Shown: positions 8,160 to 16,869 of the stretch, one piece after another | Numbering within the stretch: the stretch's first letter is position 1 | How the letters are laid out: each line of letters begins with the position of its first letter | Assembly: GCF_004000765.1 (NCBI RefSeq) | Contig: NZ_BILW01000013.1 | Span: forward strand, 109,896 to 173,895 | Reading direction: 5' to 3' | Source: Paenibacillus chondroitinus NBRC 15376 | GTDB lineage: Bacteria > Bacillota > Bacilli > Paenibacillales > NBRC-103111 | DNA: 64,000 nucleotides | Made by a program: the position numbers and the translations under genes | The notes under the pieces: model-generated | Seen by the model: only the letters and a program-made list of their open reading frames with translations | The model's database searches: none | Told to the model about the DNA's origin: nothing

Positions 8160-9170
8160 TCAAGGCTTGGATCGCACGGTTTGTCTCTCCACCAATTGAT
8201 GGCTTACGATGCTGCTTGACACTTGCATTTCACTTTGTTCAATCAAAGAAATCAGCTTTTCTGAGGCCAAACGCCCCATCATTGTCAGCGGTTGATGGAT
8301 GGTCGTCAGCGGCGGGTAGACCATTCTCGCAAATTTTAAATCATCATACCCTATGATCGAAAGATCATCCGGAATCTTGATCCCTTGTTCAAAGGCATAA
8401 TTCATGGCGCCGATGGCCATTTCATCGCTTGCCGCGAACACAGCTGTAAATGGAGGCGCTTCAGTCAGCAGCTTCTTCATAGCATCCCTGCTGCGCTCCA
8501 ATTGAAAACCGCCAATGGCTACTCGCGATTCGAGGTATTCAATGCCATTGTCAGCCAAAGCCTGACGGTATCCCTCCAAGCGAGGATAACCCGCTATCTG
8601 ATCCTTAAGCGAACCGCTGATCATGGCGATCTCCCGGTGTCCCTTCTGAATAAGATAGTTGGTCGCATGGTAAGCCGCTTGTCGATCATCGACTTTGACA
8701 TACGGGATCATATGTTTTTGAGACATTGTATTTACAAGTATAACGGGAACTCGCATTTCCTTGATTGCTTGATAGTATTCATCCTTAAGCACTTCGCTTG
8801 TGAAAACAATGCCATCTACCTGCTTCTCCCTTAGAACTTGCAGATACTTCAAGGTCCGCTTGCCTTCTTCAGCCGTGTTGCACACAATGACACTGAACCC
8901 TTTTTCTTGAGCAGTCTCCTCAATCCCATGAAGAATATCGGATGAGAAGCTGCTGGACACATGCGGAAACAAGACGCCAATGGTCTGAGTCCTCTTATTA
9001 ACGAGACCTCTTGCAATTGCGTTAGGTTGATAACCCAGTTCTTCCACCGCTTGCATAACCTTCTGTCTGGTTCTGTCCGAATAGCCAGCGAGGTTATGAA
9101 GCACCCGGGAAACCGTAGCGACAGAAACATTCGCTGCCTTGGCCACATCTTTAATTGTCGGAGGATTCAT
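8160..9170 (-). CDS. LacI/GalR-family transcriptional repressor
   Basis: This DNA-binding sugar-responsive repressor has 336 residues, the normal length. The N-terminal helix-turn-helix reads TIKDVAKAANVSVATVSRVL (residues 5-24), followed by the hinge helix NAIARGLV and a periplasmic-binding-like effector domain. It lies between a fructokinase gene and a sugar importer operon. Three copies of one palindrome flank it, one just downstream of its own promoter, so it probably controls itself and the importer. The effector is not known; a fructose-containing sugar fits the context. Its ribosome site (AGGGA) is weak and distant, which fits low expression. Confidence 0.92.
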   Translation of the reverse strand: MNPPTIKDVAKAANVSVATVSRVLHNLAGYSDRTRQKVMQAVEELGYQPNAIARGLVNKRTQTIGVLFPHVSSSFSSDILHGIEETAQEKGFSVIVCNTAEEGKRTLKYLQVLREKQVDGIVFTSEVLKDEYYQAIKEMRVPVILVNTMSQKHMIPYVKVDDRQAAYHATNYLIQKGHREIAMISGSLKDQIAGYPRLEGYRQALADNGIEYLESRVAIGGFQLERSRDAMKKLLTEAPPFTAVFAASDEMAIGAMNYAFEQGIKIPDDLSIIGYDDLKFARMVYPPLTTIHQPLTMMGRLASEKLISLIEQSEMQVSSSIVSHQLVERQTVRSKP

Positions 9171-9208
9171 ACGGTAAATTCCCTACTTTGCATAACATCT
9201 AATGGATT

Positions 9209-9226
9209 ACGTAAACGTTTAAGTAG
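9209..9226. promoter_or_regulatory. LacI-type operator 3, over the lacI transcription start
   Basis: The core TAAACGTTTA at 9212-9221 lies just downstream of the -10 box of the lacI promoter, where a bound repressor would block initiation. On the minus strand it reads TTAAACGTTTACGTAA, close to operators 1 and 2. This predicts autoregulation. Confidence 0.7.
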
Positions 9227-9230
9227 TTTT

Positions 9231-9259
9231 AGAATAGTCGCCTGTGCAGGATTTGTCAA
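9231..9259 (-). promoter_or_regulatory. Sigma-A promoter of lacI
   Basis: On the minus strand TTGACA (9259-9254) and TATTCT (9236-9231) are separated by exactly 17 bases. This is a consensus -35 with a good -10. It lies between the fructokinase and lacI, so lacI can be transcribed on its own. Confidence 0.75.
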
Positions 9260-9305
9260 ACAATTTTTAAATCGCTTACAAAAACTGCCTGCACAAGCCT
9301 TTGAA

Positions 9306-10292
9306 CTATTCATCAGTTCCAAAGGGGGCTTGCTCCATAAAATGAGCCACTTCGTCATTAGTGGGTAGCGCCGGTATTGCGCCATTACGTGTCGTTGTCA
9401 AAGCCGCCGCTGCATTCGCAAACACAAGTATTTCATGCATTCGTTTTTTAGTTATCCGTACGGGGTCATTTAATTCTCGACTTAACTGAAATAACAGCGC
9501 TCCGATGAAAGAATCCCCAGCCCCCGTTGTATCGATTGCTTTAATCCGATGTCCAGGCACGGACACACTGCTTGAGCCGCCCTTCGTGAACCAAGTGGCG
9601 CCTCGTGAACCACGCGTCAACAGCACGTTCCCAACATCACCGACAAACAAGGAAGCGATCGCTTCTGCCTCTTCACGAATACCGGTGATAAAGGTCAACT
9701 CTTCGTCGCTAATTTTAATCAAATGGCTGTATGGGATAAAGGCCAGAATCGTTTGCCTGCACAGTTCTGCGCTTTCCCATAGCGGGAGCCTCACGTTCGG
9801 ATCGAAGCTGATGAAGCCACCTGCACGCTTGACGGATTCTATAGCGCGAATGTGTGCGTACTTTACCGGTGCCTCGATCAAGTCAACGGAACCATAGTGC
9901 AGCAAACTCCCATGCTCAAACCTGCAAGCTTCAATATCCGCTTCATTCAACAACATATCTGCACTTGGCTTACGATAAAACGCAAAATCACGGCTGCCAT
10001 CGTTTTGCAGACTAACAAACGCTAGTGCCGTATTCGCCTCCGATGTGCGGGAAACACACCGGGTATCCACACCTGTCTGCCTCATCGTTTCTACCAAAAA
10101 GTCGCCGAATGCATCCTCTCCCAGCTTGCCAATAAAGGAGCTTCTCCCTCCAAGCTTCGCAACGGTACAAGCGGCATTGGCCGGGGCACCGCCCGCTGCC
10201 TTGCTGAAAGAGTTGACCGCATGCAGCGGAACGCCCGTTTCCGCAGGGATAAAGTCGATTAATGCTTCCCCGATTGTGTATACCGTTCTCAT
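9306..10292 (-). CDS. PfkB-family sugar kinase, probable fructokinase
   Basis: This cytoplasmic ATP-dependent kinase has 328 residues. The N-terminal PfkB signature (KAAGGAPANAACTVAKLGG, around residues 31-49) and the C-terminal DTTGAGDSF motif (from residue 254, with the catalytic Asp at 260) are both intact. Fructokinases of this family convert fructose to fructose 6-phosphate. Its place 29 bases after the YesN-type regulator and in one run with a GH32 fructosidase supports fructose as substrate, but other PfkB substrates cannot be excluded. The ribosome site is AGGGGGA. Confidence 0.85.
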   Translation of the reverse strand: MRTVYTIGEALIDFIPAETGVPLHAVNSFSKAAGGAPANAACTVAKLGGRSSFIGKLGEDAFGDFLVETMRQTGVDTRCVSRTSEANTALAFVSLQNDGSRDFAFYRKPSADMLLNEADIEACRFEHGSLLHYGSVDLIEAPVKYAHIRAIESVKRAGGFISFDPNVRLPLWESAELCRQTILAFIPYSHLIKISDEELTFITGIREEAEAIASLFVGDVGNVLLTRGSRGATWFTKGGSSSVSVPGHRIKAIDTTGAGDSFIGALLFQLSRELNDPVRITKKRMHEILVFANAAAALTTTRNGAIPALPTNDEVAHFMEQAPFGTDE

Positions 10293-10321
10293 GTTTATCC
10301 CCCTATGCCCTTATGAAAATG

Positions 10322-11944
10322 TCAATCCTTTGTCAGATGAATCAAATGTTGATGCCTCCGGTACTCGTCGGGTGTCATCCCGAATCTGCTTTTAAATACG
10401 CGGTAAAAGTACTTGTCATCTTTGAAGCCAACATTTGAAGCAATTTCGTATACTTTCATATCACTGTTTTCCAGCAGTTCAATTCCTTTCTTAATCCGAA
10501 CATCCGATAAATATTTGCTGAATGTTACGCCTAAATGATTTTTCAACATCATGCTGACATAATTCGGGCTGAAAAATAAGTGCGCAGCCACTGCATCAAG
10601 CGATAAGTCTTCCATATAATGCGTGTCGATATATTTCATACAAGTATCCACGACAGACTCATGTTTTCTGGATCGGCTCATCTTCAGCAGTTCCGACCAT
10701 TGCAGCAGAACTTTCCCGAACCGGCTCCTGCAAATGTGAAAATTCGGACTTGAAGAGAGCTCCTCTTCGGTATCCGACAACACTTGCTTGTAGTCGAGGT
10801 CCGTGACAAAATCTTTGATAACCACCGCTATGGCCGAAACCATCCGAAGCACCGTTTGCTGCCATTGATCCGGATGAGGAAATCCTCCAGTTACGACCAA
10901 ATCGAACCAATCGTCGGCTAGCCTCAAGATGTCCTCGCTTCTGTTTTTACGAATCGCCTCTTTGAACAACTCTTCCTCTCTTGCATAATCATAATGCATA
11001 GGCCGGACAAGCGCCCGGACTTCGGAGTATGGAATAACATAGCGTTCAGGCAGAAAATATCGAAATGGCACCGCTGTTAGTGCCTCTTTAAAGGAATGTT
11101 TTGCTTCATGCATCATTTCTTCGCGGCACTCTCCAATGCCAATCGTCAGCTCGACGTCATACTGCTGAGACACGTTTAGGGCAAGTTCTTCCATCTCTTG
11201 GGCAATACGTTGATAATCACTATCATGCATGCTTGACGATGTCATGACGATAATCAGCAACTCCTTATCCTTTCTTGAGAAGAAGGAGATCGATGATCCG
11301 AATAACGCTGCTTTCGCCTCCAAACTGCTGAGCAAAGCGCATTTTGTGCGGTTCTCGATATCCAGTAACTCCAGCAGAGAACTGTTCTGTCGGACTCTGG
11401 CAACAGCAATAATCCCTATGTCCGCCAAGTCGAACTGCTCTCGCAGCTCCTTACATTGAGAGGCAGAGACACCTCCATACACCCAATCGGTAAGCAAATT
11501 CTCATAATATGCGGTTAATGTCCGATCCAGCTGCTTTTTAATCTGCTCATTGGCCAGCACATGCATAGTTTCTTGCTGAATGCTTTGATCAACCTTATCC
11601 AGAACCGCACTTATGCTCTCTTCTTTAAGCGGCTTGACCAAATAATCGAATGCACCTAATTGAATGGCCTTTTGAGCATATTCAAAATACCGATAGCCGC
11701 TAAGAATAATCACTCTAATCTTATGTGGCAAGTCGTTCATTTTCTCAATGAAAGTCAATCCGTCTAGAACGGGCATCTTAATATCGGTAAAAACAATGTC
11801 AATGTTGCTAGTATGGATGACATCCAGAGCTTCTTGGCCATTCTTGGCTTCCAAGACGCTGCACTCGGGTCTTGCATTCCTGATCATTTTGGCGAGTACT
11901 CTTCGTTGTATGACTTCATCATCCACGACCAGAATGTTATGCAT
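10322..11944 (-). CDS. YesN-type response regulator with AraC DNA-binding domain
   Basis: The 540-residue regulator has an N-terminal receiver domain with acidic pocket D8/D9, phosphorylation site D54 (FTDIKMP) and K104 (YLVKPL). A long middle region follows, then a C-terminal AraC helix-turn-helix pair (about residues 430-530; IASNVGFKDDKYFYRVFKSRFG is the second helix-turn-helix, read from IASNVGF). It should act with a YesM-type kinase, and one is encoded at 16870-18687. It starts 23 bases after the GH32 gene with GGAGG at its start. Its likely targets are the fructan transport genes, including the palindrome at 16772-16806, but this is inference. Confidence 0.9.
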   Translation of the reverse strand: MHNILVVDDEVIQRRVLAKMIRNARPECSVLEAKNGQEALDVIHTSNIDIVFTDIKMPVLDGLTFIEKMNDLPHKIRVIILSGYRYFEYAQKAIQLGAFDYLVKPLKEESISAVLDKVDQSIQQETMHVLANEQIKKQLDRTLTAYYENLLTDWVYGGVSASQCKELREQFDLADIGIIAVARVRQNSSLLELLDIENRTKCALLSSLEAKAALFGSSISFFSRKDKELLIIVMTSSSMHDSDYQRIAQEMEELALNVSQQYDVELTIGIGECREEMMHEAKHSFKEALTAVPFRYFLPERYVIPYSEVRALVRPMHYDYAREEELFKEAIRKNRSEDILRLADDWFDLVVTGGFPHPDQWQQTVLRMVSAIAVVIKDFVTDLDYKQVLSDTEEELSSSPNFHICRSRFGKVLLQWSELLKMSRSRKHESVVDTCMKYIDTHYMEDLSLDAVAAHLFFSPNYVSMMLKNHLGVTFSKYLSDVRIKKGIELLENSDMKVYEIASNVGFKDDKYFYRVFKSRFGMTPDEYRRHQHLIHLTKD

Positions 11945-11967
11945 GTAAACCTCCTACCTAAATACGC

Positions 11968-13425
11968 CTATACGAATAATGAGGAAATGCTCAGCGACGC
12001 TAGCCTAACGTTACCATGCTTTGCATAAACCGCCAAGCCGGATTGCTCTTCTATCGGGAATAGCAAATCTGTAATCACCGCTTCTCCCTCTCCAGCGAAT
12101 ACTTCAACAGAGCAGCGGTCCACCCAAACCCGAAGCACAAGTCGACCGTCAACCGCTTCCGCTTTGGCAGCATGCCTCCCGGGAAAATCTGCATGGAAGT
12201 CTGTTTTTCCAGATCGTGTTCGATCGACGAAGAGCTCCTGCGCTTCTACCGAATAAGCTACCACAGTTTCATATTCATTTGATGTCCGCACTTTAAAACC
12301 GAATTCCGTTGCCGTCTGCAACTCAAACTCTGCTTCCAACATAAAGCTGGTTAGGGCAAGCCCAGACAACGGATTGTATCCCGGTTCGATGAGAAGATCA
12401 TTCCACTGCATCGTGTCTGTCTTCCACTGATCCAGTTCCTGAATAGGCCGTTGAACCAGCAGGATGCTATTCTCCCGACTCCGTAGGCCCAACGTTCTGG
12501 GAAGCGTCATGGCACTGCGCCATCCTTCTGTCGGCGTTACCTGTGCGTATTTCCAATTGCTGAGCCACCCGATATAGATGCGGCGCCCATCTTCGGCCGG
12601 CAGGTCCGACCAGCTGACCCCGGCGTAATTATCTCTCCCGCCATCAAGCCACCTAACCGACTCGGGAGTGTCAGCATTCTTAAACTCGGTGCCGTTAAAC
12701 TGCCCGATAAAATACTGCGTTCTGGAACCTTCCGAGTATTCCGGCGAATTTCCGATACTAACCAACATCACCCATTTGGTATGGGAAGGATCGCCGTCAA
12801 CCGGAAGCTGGAATAAATCCGGGCATTCCCAAACGCCAATGTGCGAGCCCTCCCCTTCTCCAAACTGACTCGCGAAAGTCCAATCCTTCAAGTTTGGAGA
12901 GTGATAGATGCTTACGGTTTGCCCTGATGCCAAAATCATGATCCATCGCTTGGATTCAGTATGCCAGAAAACTTTGGGATCCCGGAAATCCGGAAACCGC
13001 GCATCTGCTAACACCGGGTTTCCGCTGTATTTGGTCCAGGTTCTTCCCGCATCAGAGCTGTAAGCCAAGCTTTGGCTCTCCCTGACGGATCCGTTCTCTC
13101 CCTCATTGTCATGATGCGTAAAAATCGCGACCAAACCGGCTCCGCCACCAAAGAACCCGGATGTATCCTCCCAATCAACGACGGCGCTCCCGGAGAAAAT
13201 ATAACCGTGCTCGTCAGGCTCCAGTGCGACCGGCATATGTTCCCAAGAAACTAGATCCTTGGAGATCGCATGCCCCCAGTGCATAGGTCCCCATGTTGTC
13301 CCATCCGGGTGATACTGGTAGAACAGATGATACTCGCCTTGGAAATACACGAGACCGTTCGGATCATTCATCCACATCTGCTGCGGCGTAAAATGAAAAT
13401 TAGGTCTATAACAATCTTTTAACAT
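11968..13425 (-). CDS. GH32 beta-fructofuranosidase (sucrose/levan-type), intracellular
   Basis: This glycoside hydrolase releases fructose from sucrose or fructo-oligosaccharides. It has 485 residues and no signal peptide. The catalytic signature of family GH32 is complete: WMNDPNG with nucleophile D21, FRDP with transition-state stabiliser D149, and ECPDLF with acid/base E200. A C-terminal beta-sandwich follows (for example VDRCSVEVFAGEGEAVITD). Lack of a secretion signal means its substrate must be imported intact, which fits the adjacent CUT1 importer. It follows the permease gene by 57 bases and has an AGGGA ribosome site. The exact substrate (sucrose, kestose, levan oligomers) is not readable. 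Confidence 0.93.
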   Translation of the reverse strand: MLKDCYRPNFHFTPQQMWMNDPNGLVYFQGEYHLFYQYHPDGTTWGPMHWGHAISKDLVSWEHMPVALEPDEHGYIFSGSAVVDWEDTSGFFGGGAGLVAIFTHHDNEGENGSVRESQSLAYSSDAGRTWTKYSGNPVLADARFPDFRDPKVFWHTESKRWIMILASGQTVSIYHSPNLKDWTFASQFGEGEGSHIGVWECPDLFQLPVDGDPSHTKWVMLVSIGNSPEYSEGSRTQYFIGQFNGTEFKNADTPESVRWLDGGRDNYAGVSWSDLPAEDGRRIYIGWLSNWKYAQVTPTEGWRSAMTLPRTLGLRSRENSILLVQRPIQELDQWKTDTMQWNDLLIEPGYNPLSGLALTSFMLEAEFELQTATEFGFKVRTSNEYETVVAYSVEAQELFVDRTRSGKTDFHADFPGRHAAKAEAVDGRLVLRVWVDRCSVEVFAGEGEAVITDLLFPIEEQSGLAVYAKHGNVRLASLSISSLFV

Positions 13426-13482
13426 TAGATTCCCTCGCTTTATTCACATTTATTTTCTTCCTTTGACTTTTACACGAACCGG

Positions 13483-14313
13483 TTAACCTTTAATCCCCGT
13501 GCTCGTAATGCCCTGTACATAGTACTTCTGAAGAAGCAGAAAAATGAGTACGATGGGCAGGGTAGTGAACGTGAGCGTCGCCATAATCTGTCCATAGAAA
13601 ATAGGCGGCAAGGTAAAAAAGGTTTGAATCCCCAGTTGGATGTTCCGCAGCGATTCGCCTGTAGTAACCAGGATAGGCCACATGAAATCGCCCCAGTGAG
13701 AAATGAAATCCAGAATAAATACCGTTGTAAATACTGGCCCGGACAAGGGCACGACGATTTTGAAAAAAGTTTTGATCGGTGATGAACCATCCATCGCTGC
13801 GGACTCCAGAAGTTCATTTGGAATATCCATGAAAAATTGACGGAACATGAAGATGCTGAAGCAGTTTGCAATGAAAGGAACGATCAAGGCATACCATGTG
13901 TTCACCCAACTTAAGCTGTTGACGACAAAATAAAGCGGCATCACAATGCTTTCAAAAGGAACGATCATCAATGCGATAATGGCGGTTAGAATGATACTTT
14001 TTCCTTTAAATTGAAGCTTTGCCAAGGCGTAACCGCATATTGAATTGACTCCTAGACCGCTTATTCCAATAATCGAGACGTAAAATAAGCTATTAAACAA
14101 GTATTTCATCATCGGAATTCGATCAAATGCACGTATATAATTATCAAACGTAATATGCGTAGGAAGTAAAGATTTGAGTGAGCCTAAATCCGCAAAAATC
14201 TGATTCTCCGGTTTAAGGGATGAGACTACCATCCACAAAAGCGGAATAATGAAGAGCAACGTCATGACAAGATTGGATGCATAGATGAATACTTTTAACT
14301 TACGATCAGTCAC
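13483..14313 (-). CDS. CUT1 sugar ABC permease, MalG-type
   Basis: This 276-residue inner-membrane permease has the EAA loop ESAAMDGSSPIKTFFKIVVP (about residues 178-197) and a tail, QKYYVQGITSTGIKG, typical of MalG-like subunits. It starts at a GTG supported by GAGGAG six bases upstream. It lies 16 bases after its MalF-like partner and directly before the GH32 gene, so it should import the GH32 substrate. This second importer is distinct in sequence from the one at 4.9-7.9 kb. Confidence 0.92.
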   Translation of the reverse strand: MTDRKLKVFIYASNLVMTLLFIIPLLWMVVSSLKPENQIFADLGSLKSLLPTHITFDNYIRAFDRIPMMKYLFNSLFYVSIIGISGLGVNSICGYALAKLQFKGKSIILTAIIALMIVPFESIVMPLYFVVNSLSWVNTWYALIVPFIANCFSIFMFRQFFMDIPNELLESAAMDGSSPIKTFFKIVVPLSGPVFTTVFILDFISHWGDFMWPILVTTGESLRNIQLGIQTFFTLPPIFYGQIMATLTFTTLPIVLIFLLLQKYYVQGITSTGIKG

Positions 14314-14329
14314 GTGTCTCTCCTCTTTC

Positions 14330-15265
14330 CTATCCTCTGTCTTTAAAAAACTTTCTCATAGAAAATGAAATGGCAATGACAATCAGGAAAAAAATAACGG
14401 ATACGGCTGAAGCATATCCGGCATTTCTGAATTGAAATCCTTGCTGGTAAATCAAAAGCGCAAGCGTTCGTGTTGAATTCTCAGGTCCGCCGTTCGTCAT
14501 AACATAAGGTTGTGTAAACAGTTTTACGGCTTGAATCGTCGTAATGGTTAATACGAACACAATTACATTGTATAAGCTTGGAATGGTTATAAAACGCAGC
14601 TGCTGTACCCTATTCGCCCCGTCCATCGCAGACGCTTCATATAGATCCTTAGGAATGCTCTGCAATCCTGCCAGAAAAATCATCATTTGATAACCGGCTG
14701 CTTGCCAAACGGACATGAAGATAATGGCGTTCATGGCTTGATCCGCACTGCGCAGGAAAGGCTGCTTCGGGATGCCGAAAAACTGTAAGGCGGAGTTAAT
14801 TAAGCCTTCATTTGGGTTATACAGTGAGATCCAGAGGATGGCGATCACCGTCATGGAAGTAATCACCGGACTGAAGTAAGCAATCCGAAACACATTTCTA
14901 AGCTTCAATTGATTATTGACTAGCAAAGCGAGCATAAGCGCTACTGCGGATTGAACAGGAACAACAATAATGGTGAAATAAAGTGTATTGTACAGCGATT
15001 TATAGAAAAGCTTATCTTTGAACAACATGAGGTAATTGTCCAAGCCGATAAATTTAATTTGATCCGGTCTCAGCAAGTTAAACTTCGTAAAACCGAATAC
15101 AACAGCCAGCATGAAAGGCAATAGTAAAAACAGGATGAGCAGGATAACAGCTGGTAGAATGAAGGAATAACCCGTTAACGCTTCTCTCCGCTTCTGATGC
15201 CCGATGGACGAAAGCCTGGACTTCTTGCTGCTCTGAATTTGAATTTGTGAACTGGCACTTTGCAT
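14330..15265 (-). CDS. CUT1 sugar ABC permease, MalF-type
   Basis: This inner-membrane permease has about 311 residues from the ATG at 15265. The in-frame TTG at 15289 is less likely because the GAGGGTG ribosome site lies between the two. A charged N-terminal tail precedes the first membrane helix (TGYSFILPAVILLILFLLLP). The EAA loop is YEASAMDGANRVQQLRFITIP, seen as YEASAMDGAN and FITIPS. It works with the MalG-like subunit downstream and the lipoprotein upstream. Confidence 0.9.
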   Translation of the reverse strand: MQSASSQIQIQSSKKSRLSSIGHQKRREALTGYSFILPAVILLILFLLLPFMLAVVFGFTKFNLLRPDQIKFIGLDNYLMLFKDKLFYKSLYNTLYFTIIVVPVQSAVALMLALLVNNQLKLRNVFRIAYFSPVITSMTVIAILWISLYNPNEGLINSALQFFGIPKQPFLRSADQAMNAIIFMSVWQAAGYQMMIFLAGLQSIPKDLYEASAMDGANRVQQLRFITIPSLYNVIVFVLTITTIQAVKLFTQPYVMTNGGPENSTRTLALLIYQQGFQFRNAGYASAVSVIFFLIVIAISFSMRKFFKDRG

Positions 15266-15320
15266 GGGCTCACCCTCACTCCTCTCCAATTAAGATTTGC
15301 TTTATATATTGCAAGCGTCA

Positions 15321-15360
15321 TGCGGCACCTTTTCCTAAGTTCGGATATCCAAGTGCCGCA
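15321..15360 (-). other. Intercistronic stem-loop after the binding-protein gene
   Basis: An 8-bp perfect stem (TGCGGCAC with GTGCCGCA) encloses a 24-base loop between the binding-protein stop and the permease start. No T-run follows. It is the third such hairpin behind a sugar-binding lipoprotein gene in this window. Confidence 0.6.
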
Positions 15361-15379
15361 AGAGCCTCCTTCTTAAAAG

Positions 15380-16684
15380 TTACTTAAAATTACGCTTGTA
15401 CTCCGCATCATAAGAGGATGCCACCTGATCGAGCGATTTCTTCACATCTGCTCCCATCATGATGTCCGTCAAGGCTTCCGCAAATTTCTGAGTTAATACC
15501 GGATAAGCAGGTGTCACGGGTCTGGCATGAGAAACGGTTGTTACTTGTTCTTTAATCACTCTCATCGGCAGATCATTGTATTCCGGCAAGCTGTCGTATG
15601 CTGATTTTCGGCTAGCGGGCATACTGGTCGCTTTGGCAAGCTGCGAGGAGCTATCCTTGTTCGTCATCCATTTCACAACTTCAGCCGCCTCCTTCGGATG
15701 CTTGCTATCCGTTGTTACGCCAATCGCCCAGCTGCCTGATGGCGAGCTTAAGCTGCCGCCGTCCTTCTTGGGAAAGTACGTAATCCCCCATTCCAAATCC
15801 GGATAATTTTTGAACCCTGGAATATTCCATGGACCTCCAAGTTTCGTTGCCGCTTTGCCCTCTTCAAATTCCGTCGGTTTCGGGTCGATATTGAACAGCT
15901 TCTCGTTCGCCAATTTCTGTAGAAATTTCGCTGCATCCACCCCCTTATCGCTGTTTACCCAGCCTTGCGAGGTTGTGCCTTCCTTATTGACAATATCGGT
16001 ACCTGCAGAGATCCACAGCTGTTCGAATGCGTACGTCATCCACTCACCTTTGTCGTTAATCATATTGGTGCCGAACATCTCTTTGGAAGCCGTCTTTTTC
16101 ATCACATCGTACAACTGGTCCCAGGTCCAGGCATTTTCAATTTTCGTCGGGGGTTCGATGCCGAACTGTTTCATGATTTTCTTGTTGTAGAATAGCACCA
16201 CGGAGGATTCGGACAGACCTGCTGCATAAAACTTCTCTTTATAAGTGCCCTGCTGGATAATGGATGGCACGAAATCGTTCAAGTCTTCTTTGGTAAAATA
16301 CTCATCAAGTGGAATGATGATATTGGATGCGGCATAGTTGGCAACGTTCGGACCATCCATGGATACGACGTCCGGCAGCGTGTGGGAAGCTACGGCAGCG
16401 TTGATTTTATCCTCGTAAGCAAAGGAGTTTCCTCGGGTAATCGGCTCCATCTTCAACTTAATCTTGCCTTGATTGGCCTTATTAAACTCTTCAACTCTTC
16501 TTACGTAAAATTCGTCTTCCGGCCCGCTGGCTTGTGGTCTCCAGTAGGAAATTTCAATTTCCTTCTGTCCAGTCTGGGAACTGTCTCCCGTTGATCCTGC
16601 ACTTCCAGCTGATCCGCCTGTTGAGCATCCAGCAAGAAATGAGATGGCTAGTATACCGGATATCGTTTTTATGTTTCTATTCAT
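15380..16684 (-). CDS. Extracellular sugar-binding lipoprotein (family 1, CUT1)
   Basis: This 434-residue binding lipoprotein belongs to the second CUT1 importer of the fructan region. The signal peptide ends at lipobox LAGC (Cys20), followed by a Gly/Ser linker that ties it to the membrane. The mature protein has the family segment FEEGKAATKLGGPWNIPGF, which lines the ligand cleft. The start has AGGAGGGG upstream. Its promoter region (16685-16815) carries a nested palindrome that may be the YesN-type regulator site. Confidence 0.92.
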   Translation of the reverse strand: MNRNIKTISGILAISFLAGCSTGGSAGSAGSTGDSSQTGQKEIEISYWRPQASGPEDEFYVRRVEEFNKANQGKIKLKMEPITRGNSFAYEDKINAAVASHTLPDVVSMDGPNVANYAASNIIIPLDEYFTKEDLNDFVPSIIQQGTYKEKFYAAGLSESSVVLFYNKKIMKQFGIEPPTKIENAWTWDQLYDVMKKTASKEMFGTNMINDKGEWMTYAFEQLWISAGTDIVNKEGTTSQGWVNSDKGVDAAKFLQKLANEKLFNIDPKPTEFEEGKAATKLGGPWNIPGFKNYPDLEWGITYFPKKDGGSLSSPSGSWAIGVTTDSKHPKEAAEVVKWMTNKDSSSQLAKATSMPASRKSAYDSLPEYNDLPMRVIKEQVTTVSHARPVTPAYPVLTQKFAEALTDIMMGADVKKSLDQVASSYDAEYKRNFK

Positions 16685-16771
16685 GCTTACCCCTCCTGAA
16701 GCGTTTTCTTGTTTACGCTTTCATCATATCGTGACCAATACCGCAGATCCTACTCTAAAAATCGTAAAATG

Positions 16772-16806
16772 GTGGACTTTTGCAATGAAAACAGTTTCAT
16801 GTCCAC
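16772..16806. promoter_or_regulatory. Nested palindrome upstream of the binding-protein gene
   Basis: An outer pair GTGGAC/GTCCAC encloses an inner perfect pair ATGAAA/TTTCAT separated by ACAG. It lies about 90-120 bases upstream of the second CUT1 binding-protein start. It has no T-run on the minus strand and is not a terminator. It may be an operator or an RNA structure. Confidence 0.5.
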
Positions 16807-16816
16807 TTCTTTATTG

Positions 16817-16861
16817 CAAAAACCTCTAGCAGGATCGCAAACCGAGCGACCGCGCTAGAGG
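16817..16861 (-). terminator. Terminator of the YesM-type kinase gene
   Basis: An 8-bp stem (CCTCTAGC/GCTAGAGG) with an inner TCGC/GCGA pair is followed on the minus strand by TTTTTGC. It separates the kinase gene from the importer operon, so the two have separate promoters. Confidence 0.75.
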
Positions 16862-16869
16862 CAAAATTG

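Noticed and set aside
7996..9226. The TAAACGTTTA sites as CcpA cre sites
   Set aside because: They lack the outer TG and CA of the cre consensus and cluster only around one LacI gene, so the local repressor is the better candidate.
16772..16806. Nested palindrome as a terminator
   Set aside because: No T-run follows on either strand, and a separate terminator for the kinase gene lies right next to it.
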